A stretch of 19,152 nucleotides of DNA. Source: Polaribacter sp. GTDB lineage: Bacteria; Bacteroidota; Bacteroidia; Flavobacteriales; Flavobacteriaceae. A program made the position numbers and the translations under genes. Location: assembly GCA_030731695.1 (NCBI GenBank), contig JANQTK010000085.1, forward strand, positions 2,199-21,350, in the 5' to 3' direction. Under the pieces are notes generated by a model that had not been told where the DNA came from, did no database searches, and saw only the letters and a program-made list of their open reading frames with translations. Below are positions 7,743 to 15,495 of the stretch, piece by piece; the first letter of the stretch is position 1; each line of letters opens with the position of its first letter.

Positions 7743-7756
7743 AAATTTGTGTTAAA
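7743..7756 (-). promoter_or_regulatory. TTTAACACAAATTT motif upstream of the lipoprotein gene
   Basis: One of three close copies of TTTAACACRAAWTT in the window, lying 31 bases upstream of the lipoprotein ATG at 7711. Its function is unknown. It overlaps the TTG of the oppositely directed proS promoter. Confidence 0.25.
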
Positions 7757-7779
7757 AAGACTAATTTATAGTAGTTTTG
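7747..7779 (+). promoter_or_regulatory. Predicted promoter of proS
   Basis: TTG at 7747-7749 and a full -7 match TAGTTTTG at 7772-7779 are separated by 22 bases, within the range seen for Bacteroidota sigma-A promoters. Transcription would begin near 7786, leaving a leader of about 70 bases before the proS ATG. A second partial box (AATATTTG, 7829-7836) is weaker. Confidence 0.5.
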
Positions 7780-7797
7780 TAACCGTTTTAAAAAGTA

Positions 7798-7811
7798 TTT
7801 AACACGAAATT
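7798..7811 (+). promoter_or_regulatory. TTTAACACGAAATT motif upstream of proS
   Basis: Second copy of the TTTAACACRAAWTT motif, 42 bases upstream of the proS ATG. With the flanking bases TA and A it matches the copy near 17633 at 16 of 18 positions. Function unknown. Confidence 0.25.
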
Positions 7812-7853
7812 CATATTAAAAAAATAACAATATTTGTGCCAAAGTAAAGAAAC

Positions 7854-9332
7854 ATGAGCAAGAGTTTAACAAAAAGAGAAGAAGATTACTCAAAATGGTA
7901 TAATGAGTTGGTTGTAAAGGCTGATTTGGCAGAAAATTCAGCTGTAAGAGGTTGTATGGTTATCAAACCTTATGGTTATGCAATTTGGGAAAAAATGCAA
8001 GCTGAATTGGATAGAATGTTTAAAGAAACAGGACATCAAAATGCGTATTTTCCATTATTTGTTCCTAAAAGTCTGTTTGAAGCAGAAGAAAAAAATGCAG
8101 AAGGCTTTGCCAAAGAATGTGCCGTTGTTACGCATTATCGTTTGCAAAATGACCCTGATAATCCTGGGAAATTACGAGTTGACCCTGAAGCAAAATTAGA
8201 AGAAGAATTGGTGGTTAGGCCAACATCCGAAGCAATCATTTGGAGTACTTATAAAGGTTGGATTCAATCTTACAGAGATTTACCCTTATTGATAAATCAA
8301 TGGGCAAATGTGGTAAGATGGGAAATGCGAACGCGATTGTTTTTAAGAACATCAGAGTTTTTATGGCAAGAAGGGCACACTGCACATGCTACAAAAAGTG
8401 AAGCAATTGCAGAAGCAAGACAAATGCAACAAGTGTATGCAACATTTGCAGAAGAATTTATGGCAATGCCAGTGATTAAAGGTGTAAAATCGGATAGTGA
8501 ACGATTTGCTGGTGCAGAAGACACATATACTATTGAAGCATTAATGCAAGACGGAAAAGCATTGCAAGCGGGTACAAGTCACTTTTTAGGGCAAAATTTT
8601 GCACAAGCTTTTGATGTTAAATTTACCAATAAAGAAGGCAAACAAGAATATGTATGGGCAACTTCTTGGGGAGTTTCTACACGTTTGATAGGAGGGTTGA
8701 TCATGACACATTCTGATGATTTTGGCTTAGTATTACCACCAAAATTAGCGCCCATTCAAGTAGTTTTTGTACCTATATATAAAGGAGAAGACCAATTGTT
8801 ATTGTTGTCTGAAAAAATACAGACCTACGTACAAGCTTTCAAAAAATTAGGCATCTCTGTAAAATATGATGATAGAGATACGTTAAGACCAGGAGCAAAA
8901 TTTGCAGAATACGAACTGAAAGGTGTACCTGTAAGAATTGCCATGGGAAGTCGTGATTTGGAAAACAATACAGTTGAAGTTGCCAGAAGAGATACCTTGT
9001 CTAAAGAAAGTATCTCGCAAGACAATCTTGTGGAGTATGTTTCGGACTTACTAGAAAAAATTCAAGTGAATTTATTTGATAGTGCTTTGCAATTTAGAAA
9101 CAATCATATAACCCTGGTAAATTCATTTGATGAATTTAAAGATGTTATAGAAAACAAAGGAGGATTTGTTGCTGCACATTGGGATGGAACTGAAGAAACA
9201 GAAGAAAAAATAAAAGAATTGACAAAAGCAACCATCAGATGTATTCCAAATGATGCTATAGAAGAGGCAGGAAACTGTGTTTTTACTGGGAAACCTTCCT
9301 CTAAAAGAGTGCTTTTTGCGAAAGCATATTAA
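7854..9332 (+). CDS. proS: Prolyl-tRNA synthetase (short, eukaryote/archaea-like type)
   Basis: 492 residues, the length of the short ProRS type that lacks the inserted editing domain of the E. coli type (about 570 residues). Class II synthetase features are in order: motif 1 region about 33-71 ending FPLFVP, the proline/ATP site RPTSE (122-126), motif 2 from RWEMRTRLF to EGHTAHA (155-179), HFLGQNF (243-249), and motif 3 about 273-296 with Arg277 in GVSTRLIGG. Then come the anticodon-binding domain (about 300-400) and the ProRS-specific C-terminal domain with Cys463, Cys475 and the terminal Tyr of FAKAY. It attaches proline to tRNA-Pro in the cytoplasm. The ATG at 7854 is the first in frame. 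It is divergent from the lipoprotein gene and followed by tRNA-Glu and rpsT, which have their own promoter. Confidence 0.97.
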   Translation: MSKSLTKREEDYSKWYNELVVKADLAENSAVRGCMVIKPYGYAIWEKMQAELDRMFKETGHQNAYFPLFVPKSLFEAEEKNAEGFAKECAVVTHYRLQNDPDNPGKLRVDPEAKLEEELVVRPTSEAIIWSTYKGWIQSYRDLPLLINQWANVVRWEMRTRLFLRTSEFLWQEGHTAHATKSEAIAEARQMQQVYATFAEEFMAMPVIKGVKSDSERFAGAEDTYTIEALMQDGKALQAGTSHFLGQNFAQAFDVKFTNKEGKQEYVWATSWGVSTRLIGGLIMTHSDDFGLVLPPKLAPIQVVFVPIYKGEDQLLLLSEKIQTYVQAFKKLGISVKYDDRDTLRPGAKFAEYELKGVPVRIAMGSRDLENNTVEVARRDTLSKESISQDNLVEYVSDLLEKIQVNLFDSALQFRNNHITLVNSFDEFKDVIENKGGFVAAHWDGTEETEEKIKELTKATIRCIPNDAIEEAGNCVFTGKPSSKRVLFAKAY

Positions 9333-9357
9333 TTTTTTAAAATTTTTTAAAAAAAAA

Positions 9358-9387
9358 TTGTAGGATTTTAAAAACGTTGTATATTTG
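9358..9387 (+). promoter_or_regulatory. Strong Bacteroidota promoter for tRNA-Glu and rpsT
   Basis: TTG (9358-9360), 19 bases, then TATATTTG (9380-9387): both halves match the consensus exactly. The start of transcription is expected near 9394, about 25 bases before the tRNA. An A-rich run lies just upstream of the TTG (9341-9357) and could act as an UP-like element. No other promoter is visible before rpsT, so one transcript probably carries both genes. Confidence 0.8.
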
Positions 9388-9419
9388 CATCCGCAATTAA
9401 GGATATACAAAATTGTGAT

Positions 9420-9491
9420 GGTCCGTTCGTCTAGGGGTTAGGACGCCAGGTTTTCATCCTGGTAACACGGGTTCGATTCCCGTACGGACTA
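9420..9491 (+). tRNA. tRNA-Glu, anticodon TTC
   Basis: A complete 72-base cloverleaf. Acceptor arm GGTCCGT pairs with ACGGACT, closing with a G-U pair at 1:72. The D arm is GTCT/GGAC, the anticodon stem CCAGG/CCTGG holds the loop TTTTCAT with anticodon TTC at 9453-9455, and the T arm is ACGGG/CCCGT with loop TTCGATT. The discriminator is A9491. CCA is not encoded, so it must be added after transcription. The anticodon reads GAA/GAG, glutamate. rpsT follows 34 bases downstream. Confidence 0.97.
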
Positions 9492-9525
9492 CAAAGTTTT
9501 AAATAAAAACGAAGAAAATAATATT

Positions 9526-9777
9526 ATGGCAAATCATAAGTCAGCATTAAAAAGAATCAGAAGTAACGAAGCTAAAAAGTTACGTAATAAATACCAACAC
9601 AAAACAGCTAGAAATGCTGTAAGAGATTTGCGTGTATTAGAAGATAAAGCTGAAGCTGAAGGAAAATTAGTAAACGTTATTTCTATGTTGGATAAATTGG
9701 CTAAAAAGAATATTATCCACAAAAACAAAGCTGCAAACTTAAAATCTAAATTAACAAAGCACGTTGCTGCATTGTAA
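9526..9777 (+). CDS. rpsT: 30S ribosomal protein S20
   Basis: 83 residues, normal for S20. It is highly basic and helical, with the family N-terminus MANHKSALKRIRSNEA and the later conserved KNIIHKNKAANLKSKL (61-76). S20 binds 16S rRNA early in assembly of the small subunit. The gene follows tRNA-Glu by 34 bases and appears to share its promoter; it ends 23 bases before a strong hairpin terminator. The start is the only good ATG. Confidence 0.98.
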   Translation: MANHKSALKRIRSNEAKKLRNKYQHKTARNAVRDLRVLEDKAEAEGKLVNVISMLDKLAKKNIIHKNKAANLKSKLTKHVAAL

Positions 9778-9800
9778 GATTTTATAGTTTTATAAATATA

Positions 9801-9828
9801 AAAGCTCTGAATTTTCAGAGCTTTTTTT
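9801..9828. terminator. Bidirectional intrinsic terminator between rpsT and rodA
   Basis: A perfect 10-base stem (AAAGCTCTGA at 9801-9810, complement at 9815-9824) with a 4-base loop, followed by a T-run to 9828 on the plus strand. On the minus strand the stem is followed by a shorter U-containing tail. It sits 23 bases after the rpsT stop and about 75 bases past the rodA stop on the other strand. Confidence 0.9.
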
Positions 9829-9900
9829 ATTGTATTTATTGACGGAATTTAAATAGATTGATTTATTTATTGTTTAAATGTGAATTTCAATAAACCGACC

Positions 9901-11181
9901 TTACCAATCATACGTTTTATGAGCGTCCAATCTTATAAAAATAAAAAGTAATATCGTAAAACCCCATAGAGAAGATCCTCCATAACTAAAAAAGGGTAGA
10001 GGAATTCCGACTGTTGGTAATAAACCAATGACCATACCAATATTTACAGTTACGTGGAAAAAAAGGATGGATGCTACACCATATCCATAAATTCTACCAA
10101 ATTTATTGGCATGTGTTTCTGACAAGTAAATAATTCTCGCTATCATCAACATAAATAGAATTATAACCAAAGAACTTCCCAAAAACCCCCATTCTTCACC
10201 TACAGTACTGAAAATATAATCTGTATGTTGTTCTGGAACAAAATCGCCTTTGGTAATATCTCCATTCAAAAATCCTTTTCCAGTAAACCCCCCAGAACTT
10301 ATTGTTAATTCGGATTGGTAAGAATTATAACCGATATCTTTATTGTCTACTTTTAATCCTAATAAAACTTCAAAACGATCCCTGTGATGCTGTTTAAAAA
10401 CGTTTTCATAAACAAAACCAGTTCCATAGATAAACAAACCTAAACCTACATAGGTTATCAAAATTTTATGCCAACTAAAACGCAACAATCGTTTTCCACC
10501 TTTGTAAATGAGATATAGCACAATAATTGTAATGATTGAAAACAACCAAACAAACATGGTGTATGTTCCCAAAAAAATTGTCAATATGAATATTGTAATT
10601 GATGCTACCCCAAAGATGATATAATTCAACGTAAGCCCTTCTCTGTTTAATACTAAAAAGAAGGCTAAATAAATCAAAGCAGAGCCTGGATCTGGTTGTA
10701 AAACGATTAATATAGCTGGTAAAAAAATAATGGTAAATGCTTTTATTTGGTTTTTTACCAACGAAAGATTGTATTGACGGTCACTCAATAATTTTGCAAT
10801 GGCAAGAGCAGTTAATGCTTTTACAAATTCCGCAGGTTGCAAACTCATAGACCCAAAATTATACCAAGCCCTAGCACCATTAATTTCCTTTCCAAGGGGA
10901 AAAATTAATATCAATGAAAGAATTGCAATTAAATAGAAAACACTGGCAAATCGCTCGTAAAATTTTGAATTGAAAAATAAAATGAGAATGATGATTGGAA
11001 AACAAAACAAAATCCAAAGTAGTTGTTTTCCGTATTTTGTATTGAAATCTAAAACGTTAATAGATTCTTCAGATTGAGAAGCAGCAAGAATATTTAGCCA
11101 GCCAAAACCCACTAAAATTAGGTAGAAAAAAACAAGAATCCAGTCAATTCCTGCAAAAATATTATTCTTTTCTTGACGCAA
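9901..11181 (-). CDS. rodA: RodA peptidoglycan glycosyltransferase (SEDS family)
   Basis: 426 residues with about ten membrane segments. SEDS hallmarks are visible: NGARAWYNFGSMSLQPAEF (101-119, Glu118), QPDPGSAL (162-169), the catalytic loop EQHTDYIFSTVGEEWGF (317-333) with Asp321 matching the essential Asp of E. coli RodA, and GLLPTVGIPLPFFSYGGSS (386-404). RodA polymerises lipid II glycans during elongation, paired with PBP2. The frame opens with a TTG at 11181, and no ATG lies before the first membrane helix, so TTG is the probable start; AGGGAAG just upstream resembles a Shine-Dalgarno site, which is uncommon in this phylum. The gene overlaps mrdA by 20 bases, suggesting translational coupling. 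It is the last gene of the mre cluster and ends toward the shared terminator. Confidence 0.95.
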   Translation of the reverse strand: MRQEKNNIFAGIDWILVFFYLILVGFGWLNILAASQSEESINVLDFNTKYGKQLLWILFCFPIIILILFFNSKFYERFASVFYLIAILSLILIFPLGKEINGARAWYNFGSMSLQPAEFVKALTALAIAKLLSDRQYNLSLVKNQIKAFTIIFLPAILIVLQPDPGSALIYLAFFLVLNREGLTLNYIIFGVASITIFILTIFLGTYTMFVWLFSIITIIVLYLIYKGGKRLLRFSWHKILITYVGLGLFIYGTGFVYENVFKQHHRDRFEVLLGLKVDNKDIGYNSYQSELTISSGGFTGKGFLNGDITKGDFVPEQHTDYIFSTVGEEWGFLGSSLVIILFMLMIARIIYLSETHANKFGRIYGYGVASILFFHVTVNIGMVIGLLPTVGIPLPFFSYGGSSLWGFTILLFIFIRLDAHKTYDW

Positions 11182-13051
11182 CTTCCCTGTTTTTTGGTCT
11201 GTAATAATTATAAATATCTTGCAGACTTAGGTTCAACATGTTGGTTTCTCGCAGTTTATTTTCCTCTGAAATATATCCATTTAAGTATTTTTCAATCATC
11301 AAACTAGTTATTGGAGCTGCAATTGTAGCGCCATAACCGCCATTTTCTACAAAAACTGCCAATGCAATTTTCGGATTTTCTTTAGGAGCAAAAGCCACCA
11401 AAATGGAATGGTCAGGCAATTGTTGTTTATATCCGTTTATACGTATAAAATTTTCTGAAGTTCCTGTTTTTCCACAAATTTCAATTCCTTTTACTTGACT
11501 CCATCTTCCTGTACCTGATTTAAAAACTTCATGCATTGCTTCAATTAATGGTTCAAAATATTCAGTCCTAATGGTTGTTTGTTTTTTTATGGTATAATTA
11601 GGATTATTTATAGGTTTTCGGGCTATTTTTTTTACAATATGAGGTGTATAAAAAAAGCCTTTGTTAGCAATTGCTGCTGTAAAATTTGCCAATTGAATAG
11701 GTGTTGTTAAAATTTCACCTTGTCCAATAGCATTTGAAATTGTTGTTGAGGCGCTCCATCTATATTTGTAACGACTGTCATAATATGCCCCATCAGGTAT
11801 CAATCCTGGAGATCCAGATGGCAAATCATACCCTAGATAACTTCCTAAACCAAAGCTAGTTACATGCTTGTTCCAAATATCAAGAGATTCACTTGCTTTT
11901 CTTTTTTTCTCGATAATCTTTTTATAGGTATTTGAAAAATAACTGTTGCAAGATCTTGCAATAGCTGTTTTTAAGGCAATTGGTGAATCATAAATTCCGC
12001 AGTGACAACGCATAAAATCGGTTGCTTTTCCTCCATATCTATAACCTCCATAACATCTAAAGCTTGTTTCGGTATTGATGGCGTTTTCTTGAAGAGCAAC
12101 CAAAGCATTCATCATTTTAAAAGGGGATCCTGGTGGATATGCAGCTAATAATGCTCTGTCATAAGTTGGTTTTTCAGGATTTTTAGGATCCATTAAAATG
12201 ATTGAATTTTTAGATCGATCACGCCCAACCAACATATTTGGGTCGTAAGAAGGTGAAGTTACCAATGCTAAAATTTCTCCTGTTGATGGTTCAATGGCTA
12301 CAATTCCACCTCGTTTTCCATTCATCAATTGTTGCGCATACATTTGCAATTCAATATCAATAGTCAAGGTCAAATCTTTACCACTTTCGGGCAAGGTATC
12401 CATTTGCCCATTTTTATAAGAACCTGTAACTTTATTAAATCGGTTTCTGTTGTAATATTTTTTGCCTTTTCTTCCTCTTAAAATATTTTCATATTCTCTT
12501 TCAACACCTTCTTTTCCTTCTAATTCCCCTTGTTCATAGTCATTATTAGTTCGTGCTTTTTCTTCATTTACCTCACCAATATAACCTAAAACATTGGCTG
12601 CAGCATTCATTGGGTAATCTCTGATAACCCTTTTTTGAATGTAAAAACCATTGAATTTATGCAGTTTTTCTTGAAGAAAAGCAAAATCATCTTTGGCGAG
12701 TTGTTTTAAAAAAACGGAGGGTAAATAAGTAGCATAATTTTCGGCTTTTTTAAATCTATTGATGAAATCTTCTTTATCAATTTTAAGCAATTTACACAAT
12801 TCAAGGGTGTCTAAAGATTTAACTTGATTTGGTTGCACCATCACATCGTACGAAAGTTGATTGGCTACTAAAAGGCGTCCATTTCTGTCATACACATAAC
12901 CACGTTCAGGATAATCATAATCAATTTTTACGGCTGCATTATGCACAGGATCAAAATCAATCCCTTTTACAATTTGCAATTGAAAAAGTCTTCCAATAAA
13001 AAAAAGTCCAACAATGGAAATCAAAAAATAAAGTAAAAAACTTTTTTGCAT
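11162..13051 (-). CDS. mrdA: Penicillin-binding protein 2 (elongation transpeptidase)
   Basis: 629 residues. One N-terminal membrane helix (about 5-28) anchors it, followed by the PBP dimerisation/pedestal domain and the transpeptidase domain (about 245-590). All three active-site motifs are present: S309-x-x-K312 in PPGSPFK, S367-C-N369, and K528-T-G530 in CGKTGTSE. A Cys/His cluster (Cys333, Cys349, His350, Cys351) lies between the first two motifs, roughly where E. coli PBP2 has a zinc site; metal binding here is inferred. PBP2 crosslinks new peptidoglycan in the elongasome with RodA and MreBCD. Its ATG overlaps the mreD stop by one base (TAATG), and its 3' end overlaps rodA by 20 bases. 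Confidence 0.96.
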   Translation of the reverse strand: MQKSFLLYFLISIVGLFFIGRLFQLQIVKGIDFDPVHNAAVKIDYDYPERGYVYDRNGRLLVANQLSYDVMVQPNQVKSLDTLELCKLLKIDKEDFINRFKKAENYATYLPSVFLKQLAKDDFAFLQEKLHKFNGFYIQKRVIRDYPMNAAANVLGYIGEVNEEKARTNNDYEQGELEGKEGVEREYENILRGRKGKKYYNRNRFNKVTGSYKNGQMDTLPESGKDLTLTIDIELQMYAQQLMNGKRGGIVAIEPSTGEILALVTSPSYDPNMLVGRDRSKNSIILMDPKNPEKPTYDRALLAAYPPGSPFKMMNALVALQENAINTETSFRCYGGYRYGGKATDFMRCHCGIYDSPIALKTAIARSCNSYFSNTYKKIIEKKRKASESLDIWNKHVTSFGLGSYLGYDLPSGSPGLIPDGAYYDSRYKYRWSASTTISNAIGQGEILTTPIQLANFTAAIANKGFFYTPHIVKKIARKPINNPNYTIKKQTTIRTEYFEPLIEAMHEVFKSGTGRWSQVKGIEICGKTGTSENFIRINGYKQQLPDHSILVAFAPKENPKIALAVFVENGGYGATIAAPITSLMIEKYLNGYISEENKLRETNMLNLSLQDIYNYYRPKNREVASRKE

Positions 13052-13554
13052 TATTCGTTTTTAGTAAAAATGGCTGTCCCAATAAAATATAAAACCAATG
13101 TAAAAATACTCGAAAAAAATGTATTAATCAGTACATTAGAAAAGTTATGAAAGCTAAAGTTAGCCAAAGAAAAAAATATAAAGTGATGAATGACTGTTAA
13201 AGTTACCACATAATTGAAAATTTTTCCAAAGGATTCTGTTTTTAAACTAAAAAATGGATAGTCTATCTCTAATTTATTGAAATATACTCTAACAAAGAAA
13301 AGTCGGATGTAAGCAATAAATGTTATTGAAAACGCGTGAATTCCTCCAGTATCTGAAAAAAAATCAACAGATAATCCTAATAAAAATGAATAGAATAACA
13401 ACGGAATTTTATTTTCTTTCAATGGGTATAAAAAAACAAAAACGATATATAGATATGGATTTATGGAATCGAAAAGTAAAATATTATTTAATATAAATAC
13501 TTGAAGAAATAAAAACGCAAAGAACAAAAAAAACTGTTTGAATGGATTATTCAT
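13051..13554 (-). CDS. mreD: Rod shape-determining membrane protein MreD
   Basis: 167 residues, very hydrophobic, with about five membrane spans and no catalytic motif, as usual for MreD. The sequence alone is weakly conserved, but its place between mreC and mrdA makes the call secure. It has the typical charged break after the second helix (FLYPLKENKIPLLFYSF). MreD links MreC with the rest of the elongation machinery in the inner membrane. The ATG overlaps mreC by 8 bases and its stop overlaps the mrdA start by one base, so the three are probably translated in a coupled way. Confidence 0.9.
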   Translation of the reverse strand: MNNPFKQFFLFFAFLFLQVFILNNILLFDSINPYLYIVFVFLYPLKENKIPLLFYSFLLGLSVDFFSDTGGIHAFSITFIAYIRLFFVRVYFNKLEIDYPFFSLKTESFGKIFNYVVTLTVIHHFIFFSLANFSFHNFSNVLINTFFSSIFTLVLYFIGTAIFTKNE

Positions 13555-14374
13555 TTTCTAGGTTTTCAATTGTTTTTATTTCAAGTTTGTCAAAATTTTT
13601 AATGACATATACAGCTCCAAGACTGCTCATATCATTAAAAAGTTTTATAACGACTGTGTTTTCTGCAGAATTTCCCCGGTTAATTTTTGATACAGTTCCT
13701 ATCAAAATTCCTTCTGGAAAAATCGTTGATTTTCCTCCAGTTTCAATGGTATCTCCAATTTTTAAAGGAGCTTGTCTAGGAATATCAATCAATTGAACCG
13801 TTCTGTAATCATCTCCATTCCAATCTAGTGTCCCAAAATAATTGCTATTTCTAAGACGTGCATTGATTTTACTATTTTTGTTTAAAATAGATTGAACTCT
13901 TGCATATTTATCAGAAGCATTGTCAACAATTCCAACAATTCCCAAACTATTTATAACTGCCATTTCTTTTTCAATCCCTTGATTTTTTCCAATATCAAGT
14001 GTTAAAAAATTGAATTCCTTATTATAATTATTATTGATGATTTTACCTGATGTAAAAGAAAATTTTTGAAAATATCTTACTGTATCAACAATGGTTGAAT
14101 CTTTAATTTGGGTTGCAAAAACTTTTTTCTGAAGTTCATTTCTTAAGCGAGCGTTTTCAGCAGCCAATAATTCATTTTCAGATTTTAGATTGAAATATCC
14201 TGTAATTTTTGATTTTTGGGTATAAATTCCTCCAACTATTGCATTGGTTGAATTCACGAATTTACTTTTTTGAAAATTTAGATTCGTAAAAATCAAACTA
14301 ATAGCAATAGATTCTAGCAATATAAAAAATAAGAAATATTTAAACCTCTGAATAAAAAAAATCAGTTGTTGCAT
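13547..14374 (-). CDS. mreC: Rod shape-determining protein MreC
   Basis: 275 residues. A single N-terminal membrane helix (about 13-30) is followed by a coiled coil (about 62-87, SENELLAAENARLRNELQKK) and then the two beta-barrel-like domains, with recognisable GIEKEMAVINSLGIVGIVDN (134-153) and a later GDTIETGGKSTIFPEGILIG stretch. MreC is a periplasmic scaffold that activates PBP2-RodA. The start is the ATG 16 bases after mreB. The C-terminus overlaps mreD by 8 bases. Confidence 0.94.
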   Translation of the reverse strand: MQQLIFFIQRFKYFLFFILLESIAISLIFTNLNFQKSKFVNSTNAIVGGIYTQKSKITGYFNLKSENELLAAENARLRNELQKKVFATQIKDSTIVDTVRYFQKFSFTSGKIINNNYNKEFNFLTLDIGKNQGIEKEMAVINSLGIVGIVDNASDKYARVQSILNKNSKINARLRNSNYFGTLDWNGDDYRTVQLIDIPRQAPLKIGDTIETGGKSTIFPEGILIGTVSKINRGNSAENTVVIKLFNDMSSLGAVYVIKNFDKLEIKTIENLENE

Positions 14375-14390
14375 TGATAGAATTTAAAGA

Positions 14391-15419
14391 CTAATTCATT
14401 AATACATTCTTATATTTTACAAGTTCTTTTAAAGCAACTCCTGTTCCACGAACTACCGCTCTTAAAGGATCTTCTGTTACATACACTGGTAAATCTGTTT
14501 TGCGAGATAAACGCTTGTCCAATCCTCGCAACATAGAACCTCCTCCTGCTAAATAAATTCCTGTATTGTATATATCTGCCGCTAGTTCTGGCGGAGTTTT
14601 AGATAAAGTTTCCATAACAGCGTCTTCAATTCGTAAAATTGATTTGTCTAATGCTTTTGCAATTTCGCGATAGGAAACTTGAACTTGTTTAGGTTTACCA
14701 CTTAATAAATCTCTTCCTTGAACCAACATTTCATCTGGTGGATTGTCTAAATCTTCAGTGGCAGCGCCAATGGTAATTTTAATTTTCTCAGCAGTTGTTT
14801 CGCCAACATGTAAATTGTGTTGAGTACGCATGTAATACATGATGTCGTTCGTAAACAAATCTCCTGCAACTTTTACGGACTGATCGCAAACAATTCCTCC
14901 CAAAGCAATTACAGCAATTTCTGTAGTTCCTCCACCAATATCAATAATCATGTTTCCTTTTGGCTCCATGATATCAATGCCAACTCCAATTGCAGCAGCC
15001 ATTGGTTCATAAATTAAATAAATTTCTTTGGCATTCATGTGTTTTGCAGAATCTCTTACAGCACGTTTTTCAACCTCTGTAATTCCGGATGGAATGCAAA
15101 TAACCATGCGCAAAGCAGGTGGAAATAATTTCTTTTTGATAGATGGAATTTGCTTTACAAATTCTTTAATCATCTCTTCAGATGCTTGAAAATCAGCAAT
15201 AACACCATCTTTTAAAGGACGAATTGTTTTGATATTTTCGTGTGTTTTTCCTTGCATCAGGCTCGCTTCATGACCAATGGCAATGATTTTACCTGTAATT
15301 CTATTTCTTGCAACTATTGATGGACTGTCAATTACTACTTTACCATTGTGAATGATTAATGTATTTGCTGTGCCCAAATCAATGGCAATATCTTCCGTCA
15401 TGAAATCGAAAAAACCCAT
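14391..15419 (-). CDS. mreB: Rod shape-determining actin homologue MreB
   Basis: 342 residues, the standard length. Actin/Hsp70 ATPase motifs are clear: phosphate-1 IDLGTANT (13-20), connect-1 YEPMAAAIG (137-145), phosphate-2 DIGGGTTEIAV (160-170), and the adenosine motif AGGGSMLRGL in the C-terminal part. The N-terminus MGFFDFM can form the short amphipathic membrane-binding segment seen in other MreBs. MreB filaments under the inner membrane organise lateral wall synthesis. It opens the mreBCD-mrdA-rodA run and follows purH by 76 bases, with a -7 box in between. Confidence 0.98.
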   Translation of the reverse strand: MGFFDFMTEDIAIDLGTANTLIIHNGKVVIDSPSIVARNRITGKIIAIGHEASLMQGKTHENIKTIRPLKDGVIADFQASEEMIKEFVKQIPSIKKKLFPPALRMVICIPSGITEVEKRAVRDSAKHMNAKEIYLIYEPMAAAIGVGIDIMEPKGNMIIDIGGGTTEIAVIALGGIVCDQSVKVAGDLFTNDIMYYMRTQHNLHVGETTAEKIKITIGAATEDLDNPPDEMLVQGRDLLSGKPKQVQVSYREIAKALDKSILRIEDAVMETLSKTPPELAADIYNTGIYLAGGGSMLRGLDKRLSRKTDLPVYVTEDPLRAVVRGTGVALKELVKYKNVLMN

Positions 15420-15454
15420 AAATTTCTATGTTATTTTTAAATGATGTATCCTTA

Positions 15455-15462
15455 CAAAACTA
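15455..15462 (-). promoter_or_regulatory. Putative -7 box for mreB
   Basis: The minus strand reads TAGTTTTG, matching TAnnTTTG, 35 bases upstream of the mreB ATG. There is no TTG at the right spacing (TCA at 19 bases). The mre genes may thus have a weak own start in addition to readthrough from purH, since I see no terminator after purH. Confidence 0.4.
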
Positions 15463-15495
15463 CTAAAATAAATCTGTATTATGATAGCTATTTTA

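Noticed and set aside
7829..7836. AATATTTG as a proS -7 box
   Set aside because: It misses the first consensus base, has no TTG at the right distance and would leave a very short leader. The 7747-7779 pair fits better.
9123..9410. Minus-strand frame rich in Phe and Lys over the proS end and tRNA promoter
   Set aside because: It is antisense to conserved ProRS motifs and the AT-rich promoter. The composition is what reversed coding sequence gives.
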